From the NCBI RefSeq assembly GCF_020181035.1, contig NZ_JAIQYY010000014.1:62001-126000 (forward strand): 64,000 bases of DNA, given 5' to 3'. The position numbers and the translations under genes were made by a program. Positions 17,672 to 24,453 of the stretch are shown piece by piece. Below the pieces are notes generated by a model, which saw only the letters and a list, made by a program, of their open reading frames with translations, was not told where the DNA came from and did no database searches. Each line of letters begins with the position of its first letter. The first letter of the stretch is position 1. This stretch comes from Streptomyces sp. CoH27 (GTDB lineage Bacteria > Actinomycetota > Actinomycetes > Streptomycetales > Streptomycetaceae).

Positions 17672-17687
17672 AGCAAGCGCTTAGTAA
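17672..17687. promoter_or_regulatory. Palindromic TetR-type operator upstream of thiolase
   Basis: AGCAAGCGCTTAGTAA contains the perfect 8-base palindrome AAGCGCTT flanked by near-symmetric bases. It resembles the AnCAAGnnCTTGnT sites of KstR2-like and other acyl-CoA-responsive TetR repressors. It lies about 105 bases before the thiolase start. The assignment is by motif only. Confidence 0.45.
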
Positions 17688-17792
17688 ATTGCGGCCAGTG
17701 TCACACCACCGCACCCGTGACCTGGACCATACGGAGCGGTAACTTCCCAAGCGGCCCTGCCCGAAAAGCACACACAGTCCACTGGAGCCGTG

Positions 17793-19010
17793 ATGCCCGA
17801 AGCCGTCATCGTCTCGACCGCCCGCTCCCCCATCGGCCGCGCCGTCAAGGGCTCCCTGAAGGACCTGCGCCCCGACGACCTGACCGCCACGATCATCCAG
17901 GCCGCGCTCGCCAAGGTCCCCGAGCTGGACCCCAGGGACATCGACGACCTCATGCTCGGCTGCGGCCTCCCCGGCGGCGAGCAGGGCCACAACCTCGGCC
18001 GTATCGTCGCCGTACAGATGGGCATGGACCACCTGCCCGGCTGCACGATCACCCGCTACTGCTCCTCCTCCCTCCAGACCTCCCGCATGGCCCTGCACGC
18101 CATCAAGGCCGGCGAGGGCGACGTCTTCATCTCGGCCGGCGTGGAGATGGTCTCCCGCTACGCCCACGGCAGCTCCGACATGCCGGGCACCTACAACCCG
18201 CTGTTCGCCGAGGCGCAGGCCCGCACCGAGGCCGTCGCCCAGCAGGAGGGCACGACCTGGCACGACCCGCGCGAGGACGGCCTGCTGCCCGACCCGTACA
18301 TCGCGATGGGCCAGACCGCCGAGAACCTGGCCCGCGCCAAGGGCATCACCCGCCAGGAGATGGACGAGTTCGGCGTCCGCTCGCAGAACCTCGCCGAGGA
18401 AGCCATCAAGAACGGCTTCTGGGAGCGCGAGATCACCCCGGTCACCCTTCCCGACGGCACCGTCGTCAGCAAGGACGACGGCCCGCGCGCCGGCGTCACT
18501 CTGGAGGGCGTGGCGGGCCTGAAGCCGGTGTTCCGCCCGGACGGCCTCGTCACCGCCGGCAACTGCTGCCCGCTCAACGACGGCGCCGCCGCCGTCGTCA
18601 TCATGTCCGACACCAAGGCCCGCGAGCTGGGCCTGACCCCGCTCGCCCGCATCGTGTCCACCGGCGTCTCGGGCCTGTCCCCCGAGATCATGGGCCTCGG
18701 CCCGGTCGAGGCCAGCAACCAGGCGCTGCGGCGCGCGGGCCTCACCATCGACGACATCGACCTGGTCGAGATCAACGAGGCCTTCGCCGCCCAGGTGATC
18801 CCCTCCTACCGTGACCTCGGCATCGACATCGACAAGCTGAACGTCAACGGCGGCGCCATCGCCGTGGGCCACCCCTTCGGCATGACCGGCGCCCGCATCA
18901 CCGGCACGCTCATCAACTCCCTGCAGTTCCACGACAAGCAGTTCGGCCTGGAGACGATGTGCGTCGGCGGCGGCCAGGGCATGGCGATGGTCATCGAGCG
19001 CCTCAGCTGA
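17793..19010 (+). CDS. Acetyl-CoA C-acyltransferase (thiolase)
   Basis: The 405-residue thiolase has the nucleophilic Cys90 in RYCSSSLQT, His360 in AVGHPFGMTGAR and the second catalytic Cys390 in CVGGGQGM. It should cleave or condense 3-ketoacyl-CoA, most likely in fatty-acid beta-oxidation (FadA type). The ATG at 17793 is preceded by GGAG. A GTG three bases earlier is too close. A palindromic operator lies upstream and a clear terminator downstream. Confidence 0.95.
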   Translation: MPEAVIVSTARSPIGRAVKGSLKDLRPDDLTATIIQAALAKVPELDPRDIDDLMLGCGLPGGEQGHNLGRIVAVQMGMDHLPGCTITRYCSSSLQTSRMALHAIKAGEGDVFISAGVEMVSRYAHGSSDMPGTYNPLFAEAQARTEAVAQQEGTTWHDPREDGLLPDPYIAMGQTAENLARAKGITRQEMDEFGVRSQNLAEEAIKNGFWEREITPVTLPDGTVVSKDDGPRAGVTLEGVAGLKPVFRPDGLVTAGNCCPLNDGAAAVVIMSDTKARELGLTPLARIVSTGVSGLSPEIMGLGPVEASNQALRRAGLTIDDIDLVEINEAFAAQVIPSYRDLGIDIDKLNVNGGAIAVGHPFGMTGARITGTLINSLQFHDKQFGLETMCVGGGQGMAMVIERLS

Positions 19011-19051
19011 CACACCGTCCGTAGCGGGACAGGCACGTCACGTCGCGAATC

Positions 19052-19090
19052 GGCCCAGAACCCAGGAATCTCCACGGTTCTGGGCCTTTT
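19052..19090 (+). terminator. Rho-independent terminator after thiolase
   Basis: An 11-base-pair perfect stem, GGCCCAGAACC and GGTTCTGGGCC, is followed by TTTT. This is one of the few classical intrinsic terminators in the window. Confidence 0.9.
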
Positions 19091-19293
19091 CGTGATCCAA
19101 TCTCCCCCAGGATGTGACCTATCTCGCTCGCGCACCACAACAGTGCAGGTCAACGTGGGTCAGCGCGCCGCTCGAAGAATCCACGAGACCAAAGACCTGT
19201 CCGTTTCGTGACGTTACGCACTGACAGCTGGATAGTCCACCCTTCAAGCTGATGTAGGAAGTCGGGGGTCGACTTTGAACCGGGAGTACGTCA

Positions 19294-20076
19294 GTGAGCG
19301 CCATGCCCATCGCCCTGCTGCTCACCACGGCCGCCACCGGCGCCGTGGGCGTCGCCGTCCTGCGCACCGTCGTGAAGCTGCGCCGCCAGCTCACCGAGCT
19401 GCAGCACCGGCTCGCCGAGGACCAGGCGGCCACCACCCGCGCCCTGCTGCCCAGCGCCCGCACTCACGCCGACGCCGACCAGATACGCGCGGCCGTGGCC
19501 GAGGCGCTCGCCGAGGAGCGGGAGCGTGAGCTGGCCGAGGCGCGCGCCTTCTGGGCCGCACAGGAGGCCCGTGACGCCTCCGACGCGCCCTCTCTGCTCG
19601 GCCTGACCGACACCGAGATCTTCCTGCCCCGGCAGAGCGACTTCGCCGGCCTGGAGCCGGTGTCCGAGCCGACCACCGAGGCCGACGAGTTCGCCGGGGA
19701 GTCCCCGGAACTGGCCGCGGCCCGCCGCCGGCACCCCTCGCACCCCGACTTCGTCCCGGTGCAGTCGCCGGCCGTGAACGACCACGAGCGTACGGTGACC
19801 ACGCTGGAGCAGCTCGCCGCCGACCGTGTCGAACTGGCCGACGTCCGTCCGGGCCCGCTCGGCACCCTCGACGTCTACGTCTTCGCCGACGGCACCACCC
19901 TGTGCATGACCCCGGGCCACCGCGAGACCGCCGAACGCCTGGCCGCGGCGGTGGCGTCGGGCGAGACCCCGTACCTCCTCGGCGGCTCGGGCATCTCCGG
20001 CGCCTACACCCTCACCTTCGCGTTCGGCGAGGAGATGGTCTACATCCTGGCGGACCGGGTCATAGCGTCCCTGTAG
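19294..20076 (+). CDS. Membrane-anchored protein of unknown function
   Basis: The 260-residue protein has an N-terminal membrane segment (about residues 3-22), then a coiled coil rich in Glu, Gln and Arg (residues 25-95), an acidic linker and a C-terminal globular domain (TLDVYVFADGTTLCMTPG, YLLGGSGISGAYTLTF). I recognise no enzyme motif. The GTG at 19294 follows GGGAG, and an ATG at 19303 would leave the same protein less three residues. It is convergent with a small gene. Confidence 0.75.
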   Translation: MSAMPIALLLTTAATGAVGVAVLRTVVKLRRQLTELQHRLAEDQAATTRALLPSARTHADADQIRAAVAEALAEERERELAEARAFWAAQEARDASDAPSLLGLTDTEIFLPRQSDFAGLEPVSEPTTEADEFAGESPELAAARRRHPSHPDFVPVQSPAVNDHERTVTTLEQLAADRVELADVRPGPLGTLDVYVFADGTTLCMTPGHRETAERLAAAVASGETPYLLGGSGISGAYTLTFAFGEEMVYILADRVIASL

Positions 20077-20083
20077 GGGTTCC

Positions 20084-20395
20084 TCAGACGCCGGCCCGCT
20101 GCCGCGCCTCCTCCACCAGCCGCACCGCTTCGGCGACCTGCTCCTCGCTCCGCAGCACCACCTCCAAATCGTGTGCGGCCACGAGGATCTGATCAGCGGC
20201 GGCGAACATCCCCGCGTCCGGCATCTCCCGGGGCTCGGCCCCGGGGTCCTCGACGCGCTGAGCCCACCGGGCCAACTCCCGGGCCAGCGCCAGCGCCTCG
20301 GCCGCGGCCCCCCGCTGAAGTCTGCTCTGCGGCGCCGCGCGCAGCCTGTCGGCGAAGTGATCCACTGCTTGCGTCAAGGGCGTCGTATCAACCAC
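20084..20395 (-). CDS. Small helical protein of unknown function
   Basis: The 103-residue acidic protein is predicted to be all helix. It contains QAVDHFADRLRAAPQSRLQR and ends with EEQVAEAVRLVEEARQRAG. The start is a GTG at 20395 with no good ribosome site, so the N terminus is uncertain. It is convergent with the preceding gene, with only seven bases between stops. Family unknown. Confidence 0.6.
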   Translation of the reverse strand: MVDTTPLTQAVDHFADRLRAAPQSRLQRGAAAEALALARELARWAQRVEDPGAEPREMPDAGMFAAADQILVAAHDLEVVLRSEEQVAEAVRLVEEARQRAGV

Positions 20396-20494
20396 GCGCC
20401 GAGCGTAACGTGCCGGACTGTTGCCAATACGCGAACGCTCAGGCACGGTGACGTGAAGGACCGGCTTACATCCCCTTTGCGTTCGGAGGCGCCG

Positions 20495-20725
20495 ATGTCC
20501 CAGCTCTTCTCCGAGGAGACCCATCGCAATCTGCTCGCCCGCATCCCCCACTGCACCGGTCGTGAAGTCTCCGACTGGCTGCGCACCGTCGAAGAAGGCC
20601 CCGCACTGTTCCGCTTCGAGGAGAAGGTCAGCTGGCTCAGGCACGAGTACGACCTCGCGTACGGCCACGCGAAGGCGATCGTGCACGAGTACGACTTGAG
20701 GAGGGCGGCCCGCAAGCTGCTCTGA
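20495..20725 (+). CDS. DUF4287-like small protein
   Basis: The 76-residue protein contains IPHCTGREVSDWLRTVEE and SWLRHEYDLAYGHAKAIVHEYD, features of the DUF4287 family of small cytoplasmic proteins of unknown function. The ATG follows GGAGG at ideal spacing. It is monocistronic and followed by two strong hairpins. Confidence 0.82.
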   Translation: MSQLFSEETHRNLLARIPHCTGREVSDWLRTVEEGPALFRFEEKVSWLRHEYDLAYGHAKAIVHEYDLRRAARKLL

Positions 20726-20732
20726 GACGCGA

Positions 20733-20762
20733 AAGGGCCCCGGGTCGGAACCCGGGGCCCTT
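20733..20762. terminator. Hairpin terminator between convergent genes
   Basis: AAGGGCCCCGGGT and ACCCGGGGCCCTT form a perfect 13-base-pair stem with a four-base loop directly after the DUF4287-like gene. It is symmetrical and can serve both strands. Confidence 0.85.
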
Positions 20763-20763
20763 C

Positions 20764-20807
20764 GCACGCTCGCCGGCCGGCTGCCGGCTGCCGGCCGGCG
20801 AGCGTGC
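20764..20807. terminator. Second, 18-base-pair hairpin before the Bax-inhibitor gene stop
   Basis: GCACGCTCGCCGGCCGGC and its exact complement are separated by eight bases. The hairpin ends four bases before the stop of the minus-strand Bax-inhibitor-like gene and is its likely terminator. Two adjacent hairpins between convergent genes are unusual. Confidence 0.8.
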
Positions 20808-20810
20808 CGG

Positions 20811-21671
20811 CTAGTCGTTGTTGGTGAAGATGGCCACCAGCCGCAGCATCTCGACGTAGATCCACACCAGGGTCATGGTGAGACCGAACGCGGCGAGCCA
20901 GGACTCGTTCCGCGGGGCGCCGTAGGCGATGCCGTCCTCGATCTGCTTGAAGTCCAGCGTGAGGAAGAACGCGCCGATGAGAACGGCGACGATGCCGACC
21001 AGGGCGCCGAGCGGGCCGAAGCTGCGCAGACCGCCGTTCTCGGCGACGCCGAAGACGACCAGCAGCAGGTTGACCGCCATGACGACCATGAAGGCCATCG
21101 CGATGGCGAGGCCCATCCGGGCGTAGCGGGCGGTGACGCGGATCCAGCCCGCCTTGTAGACGAGCAGGGTCGCGCCGGCGACCGCCATGGTGCCGAGCAC
21201 CGCCTGGAACGGGGCGCCGCTCCAGCGGCTGTTGTACATCTCGCTGATGACGCCGAGGAAGACGCCCTCGAACGCGGCGTACCCCAGGATCAGGGCGGGC
21301 GACGGGGTGCGCTTGAAGCTCTGGACCATCGCCAGGACGAACGCGACCAGCGCGGAGCCGACGGCCAGGCCGTAGCTCGTCGCCGAGACCGGCAGCAGCG
21401 CCCAGGCGAGGACGGCGCCGAGGGCGACCGTGCCGAGCGTCATGGCCGAGCGGACGACGACGTCGTCCATCGTCATCCGGTCGGTGGTGACCGGTGCCTG
21501 GGGCGGCGCGCCGTACTGGAGGTCCGCCTGAGCGTAGGGGTTCTGCGCGTACGGGTTCTGCGCGTACGGGTTGCCCTGTGCGTACCCGGCCTGCGGTGCG
21601 GTGTTGAAGCCGGCGTAGCCGTTGTCGCGGCTGAACCCCCGTCGCGAGAAGACCGGGTTGCTGCTCCTCAT
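20811..21671 (-). CDS. Bax inhibitor-1 (YccA/YbhL-like) family membrane protein
   Basis: The 286-residue protein has a Pro/Tyr/Gln/Asn-rich cytoplasmic N terminus with three NPYAQ repeats, then about seven membrane segments. The terminal part, FFLTLDFKQIEDG and the conserved acidic pair in the last segments, is typical of the BI-1/TMBIM family. Homologues are pH-sensitive calcium leak channels or modulators of membrane proteolysis. The ATG follows GGAGGAG. It stands alone. Confidence 0.88.
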   Translation of the reverse strand: MRSSNPVFSRRGFSRDNGYAGFNTAPQAGYAQGNPYAQNPYAQNPYAQADLQYGAPPQAPVTTDRMTMDDVVVRSAMTLGTVALGAVLAWALLPVSATSYGLAVGSALVAFVLAMVQSFKRTPSPALILGYAAFEGVFLGVISEMYNSRWSGAPFQAVLGTMAVAGATLLVYKAGWIRVTARYARMGLAIAMAFMVVMAVNLLLVVFGVAENGGLRSFGPLGALVGIVAVLIGAFFLTLDFKQIEDGIAYGAPRNESWLAAFGLTMTLVWIYVEMLRLVAIFTNND

Positions 21672-21873
21672 TTCACTCCTCCATGGCTGCCGTGCGCAGC
21701 CTTGGCTCAAAGAGTAATGGATTGGCAAAGGGTCGACCATGATACTTGAGGAGGATCTTTCCCCTGCCGTGCTGCCCAACACGCTACGCGTGCGGGCGAT
21801 TCCCGGCCATGGGTGATCGCGTTCCATGACGAAGCTGCTACCGAACCGAGAGAAAATCGCTCGAACGGCCGAC

Positions 21874-23049
21874 CTACCCGAGCGGGAACCCCGTGTACGC
21901 CTCGGCCAGATCGGTCTCGGCCGCGCGCGAGGAGGCGATCCGCTCCAGCCGGGCCAGCTGGAGGCGGGCGTCGAAGGGGGTGGCGTCGGGGGCGGTGTGC
22001 AGCAGGGTCGTCATGTCGTAGGAGAACCGCTCGGCCTGCCACACCCGGCGCAGACAGGTCGCCGAGTAGGCGTCGAGGAGGTCCGGGGAGCCGGTCTCCC
22101 GCTCGTGGACGAGCGCGCGGGCGAAGGTGACGACGTCGCCGACGGCGAGGTTCAGGCCCTTGGCGCCGGTCGGCGGGACGATGTGGGCCGCGTCGCCGGC
22201 GAGGAAGAGCCGGCCGTGGCGCATCGGTTCGTGGACGAAGGAGCGCATGGGCGTGACCGACTTCTGGGTGATCGGCCCGCGCTCCAGCCGCCAGCCGTCG
22301 TCCGTCTCGAAGCGCCGGTCGAGTTCCGACCAGATCTCCTCGTCGGTCCACTCCCCCGCCTCCGCGCCCGCCGGCACCTGGAGGTAGAGACGGGACACGG
22401 ACGGCGAGCGCATCGACAGCAGAGCGAAGCCGCGGTCGTGGCGGGCGTAGACGAGTTCGTCGTGCGAGGGCGCGACGTCGGCGAGGATGCCGAGCCAGGC
22501 ATAGGGGTACGTCCGCTCGTGCACCCGGGAGAGGGACTCGGGCACCGCCTTGCGCGAGACACCCCAGAAGCCGTCGCACCCGACGACGTACTGACACTCC
22601 AGCACCTCCTCGCGCCCCTCGCGGCGGAACCGCACCCGCGGGCTGTCGCTCTCGGCGCCCTCGACGGCGAGCGCCTCCGCCTCGAACAGCAGCGGTCCGC
22701 CCTCCTTCAGCTGGAGGGCGATGAGGTCCTTGCACACCTCGGTCTGGGCGTACACCATCACGGACCGTCCGCCGGTGAGGCCGGGGAAGTCCACGCGGTG
22801 GCGGGTGCGGTCGAAGCGCAGCTCGATGCCGTCGTGGCGCAGCCCCTCCCGGTCCATCCGCTCCCCGGCGCCCGCCGCGCGCAGCACGTCCACGGTCCCC
22901 TGTTCCAGGATCCCGGCGCGCTGGCGGTGTTCGACGTAGGCGCGGTCGTGGGCCTCCAGGACGACCGAGTCGATGCCGGCGCGGTGCAGCAGCCGTGCGA
23001 GCAGGAGCCCGGCCGGACCCGCTCCGATGATCCCGACGGTGGTGCGCAT
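21874..23049 (-). CDS. pobA: 4-hydroxybenzoate 3-monooxygenase
   Basis: The 391-residue flavoprotein begins with the FAD motif GIIGAGPAGLLLARLL, has the NADPH/FAD motif VVGCDGF at about residue 158, and the second FAD motif GRLFLAGDAAHIVPPTGAKG near residue 285. Length and order match PobA, which hydroxylates 4-hydroxybenzoate to protocatechuate for the beta-ketoadipate pathway. The ATG follows GGGGCGGAG. A perfect inverted repeat at 23088-23107 overlaps its likely promoter. Confidence 0.93.
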   Translation of the reverse strand: MRTTVGIIGAGPAGLLLARLLHRAGIDSVVLEAHDRAYVEHRQRAGILEQGTVDVLRAAGAGERMDREGLRHDGIELRFDRTRHRVDFPGLTGGRSVMVYAQTEVCKDLIALQLKEGGPLLFEAEALAVEGAESDSPRVRFRREGREEVLECQYVVGCDGFWGVSRKAVPESLSRVHERTYPYAWLGILADVAPSHDELVYARHDRGFALLSMRSPSVSRLYLQVPAGAEAGEWTDEEIWSELDRRFETDDGWRLERGPITQKSVTPMRSFVHEPMRHGRLFLAGDAAHIVPPTGAKGLNLAVGDVVTFARALVHERETGSPDLLDAYSATCLRRVWQAERFSYDMTTLLHTAPDATPFDARLQLARLERIASSRAAETDLAEAYTGFPLG

Positions 23050-23087
23050 CGGCTCCGCCCCTTCCGTAATATTGCCTGCTGTTCGTC

Positions 23088-23107
23088 TGGTGAAATTTTC
23101 TTCACCA
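23088..23107. promoter_or_regulatory. Operator-like inverted repeat upstream of pobA
   Basis: TGGTGAA and TTCACCA flank ATTTTC, giving a perfect 7-base inverted repeat. It overlaps a possible -35 (TTCACC), with a TATTAC -10 at 17 bases on the minus strand. It is well placed for a PobR-type regulator. That regulator is not encoded in the window. Confidence 0.55.
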
Positions 23108-23170
23108 ACTTTCGAGCGATGAGTCTCCGCCGGGCCGTAGCCGATGTCAATGGGTGAACGAGAGGCGCGG

Positions 23171-23257
23171 TGGTGCCCGGAGCCGGACTTGAACCGGCAC
23201 GCCCGCGAAGGGGCAGCGAGGTTTAAGCTCGCCGTGTCTGCATTCCACCATCCGGGC
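23171..23257 (-). tRNA. bldA: tRNA-Leu (UAA anticodon), bldA
   Basis: The minus strand folds as a class II tRNA. The acceptor GCCCGGA pairs with TCCGGGC and is followed by ACCA. The anticodon loop CTTAAAC is closed by GCGAG/CTCGC and carries anticodon TAA. There is a long variable arm and the T-loop GGTTCAAGTCC. It reads the rare UUA codon. In Streptomyces this tRNA is BldA, which controls translation of TTA-containing developmental and antibiotic-regulatory genes. CCA is encoded. It lies just upstream of pobA on the same strand. I noticed no in-frame TTA among the genes called here. Confidence 0.97.
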
Positions 23258-23682
23258 AGGCCATGGGCTCCGCGTCGAGGATCCGAGCCTATCGGGACCC
23301 ATCCCCCGAACAGCGGAAGGGTGGACCGATGTTGTCTTATTTTATTGACGTCTGAGGGTTCATCAGCCCGCGGAACGCGCCATCCGCACTTGCCAGACAG
23401 CGTGACGCGAGGTGGGCAAGCGTGTACGTGAAATGACGGAATTTCACCGTCTGAACGAGGGCGTTCCACCTGTTCTCGACATCGTTCGACAACGTTCGAC
23501 ATGGTCTTCACCGCCCGGCCCTCAGGGTCGGCGGTCCTCCCCAGGTATGACACGGCGGCCTCCCGTCCGACCCGAGTCGCCCTCCGGAACCGGAACAGCG
23601 ACTGACTTCACGCGCCCTTCCCGCCGAGACGATGGAGCGGTCCCCAGGAACACACGTCACCCCCCGACAGGAGCACCCTCCC
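23258..23682. other. Intergenic region between bldA and the ABC exporter
   Basis: This 425-base region holds the bldA promoter on the minus strand (a TAGGCT -10-like hexamer at 23286-23291, about 30 bases upstream of the tRNA) and the promoter of the exporter operon. There is an A+T-rich island, TTGTCTTATTTTATTGACGT, at 23334-23353. Three TTC(T)CGACA-type direct repeats lie at 23473-23501 with about 10-base periodicity. No gene is seen. Confidence 0.5.
23473..23503. promoter_or_regulatory. Phased direct repeats upstream of ABC exporter
   Basis: GTTCTCGACAT, CGTTCGACAA and CGTTCGACAT follow one another at about 10-base intervals, putting the same DNA face in register. Such phased repeats commonly bind cooperative regulators. 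The downstream target would be the exporter operon starting at 23683. Confidence 0.4.
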
Positions 23683-24453
23683 GTGACCACCACACCCACC
23701 GCCGGCCGGACCACCGCCGTGGCCGCACGCGCCACGGAGTTGTCGAAGATCTACGGACAGGGTGAGACCCGGGTGGTCGCCCTGGACCGGGTCTCGGTCG
23801 ACTTCCGGCAGGCCGAGTTCACCGCGATCATGGGCCCGTCCGGTTCCGGCAAGTCCACGCTGATGCACTGCGTGGCCGGCCTGGACACCTTCTCCTCGGG
23901 GTCCGTCAGGATCGGTGACACCGAGCTGGGCTCCCTGAAGGACAAGCAGCTCACCAAGCTCCGCCGGGACAAGATCGGCTTCATCTTCCAGGCCTTCAAC
24001 CTGCTGCCGACGCTGACCGCGCTGGAGAACATCACCCTCCCGATGGACATCGCGGGCCGGAAGGCCGACAAGCAGTGGCTGGATCAGGTCATCCAGATGG
24101 TCGGACTGTCCGGGCGGCTCAGCCACCGGCCCTCCCAGCTCTCCGGCGGCCAGCAGCAGCGCGTGGCGGTCGCCCGCGCCCTCGCCTCCAAGCCGGACAT
24201 CATCTTCGGCGACGAGCCGACCGGAAACCTCGACTCGCGCTCCGGCGCCGAGGTGCTGGGCTTCCTGCGCAACTCCGTGCGCGAACTGGGCCAGACCGTC
24301 GTCATGGTGACCCACGACCCGGTCGCCGCCGCTTACGCCGACCGCGTGGTCTTCCTGGCCGACGGCCGGATCGTGGACGAGATCTACGGCCCGACCGCCG
24401 ACGCCGTCCTCGACACGATGAAGCAGTTCGACGCGAAGGGCCGGACCTCCTGA
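23683..24453 (+). CDS. ABC transporter ATPase (MacB/LolD type)
   Basis: The 256-residue ATPase has Walker A GPSGSGKST, the Q-loop FIFQAFNLLPTLTALENI, the signature LSGGQQQR, Walker B IIFGDEPTGNLDS and the H-loop VMVTHD. This set is typical of the MacB/LolD group that works with FtsX-type permeases by mechanotransmission rather than classical transport. The GTG at 23683 follows AGGAG. Its stop shares one base with the ATG of the permease. A close paralogue lies at 57139-57927. Confidence 0.93.
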   Translation: MTTTPTAGRTTAVAARATELSKIYGQGETRVVALDRVSVDFRQAEFTAIMGPSGSGKSTLMHCVAGLDTFSSGSVRIGDTELGSLKDKQLTKLRRDKIGFIFQAFNLLPTLTALENITLPMDIAGRKADKQWLDQVIQMVGLSGRLSHRPSQLSGGQQQRVAVARALASKPDIIFGDEPTGNLDSRSGAEVLGFLRNSVRELGQTVVMVTHDPVAAAYADRVVFLADGRIVDEIYGPTADAVLDTMKQFDAKGRTS

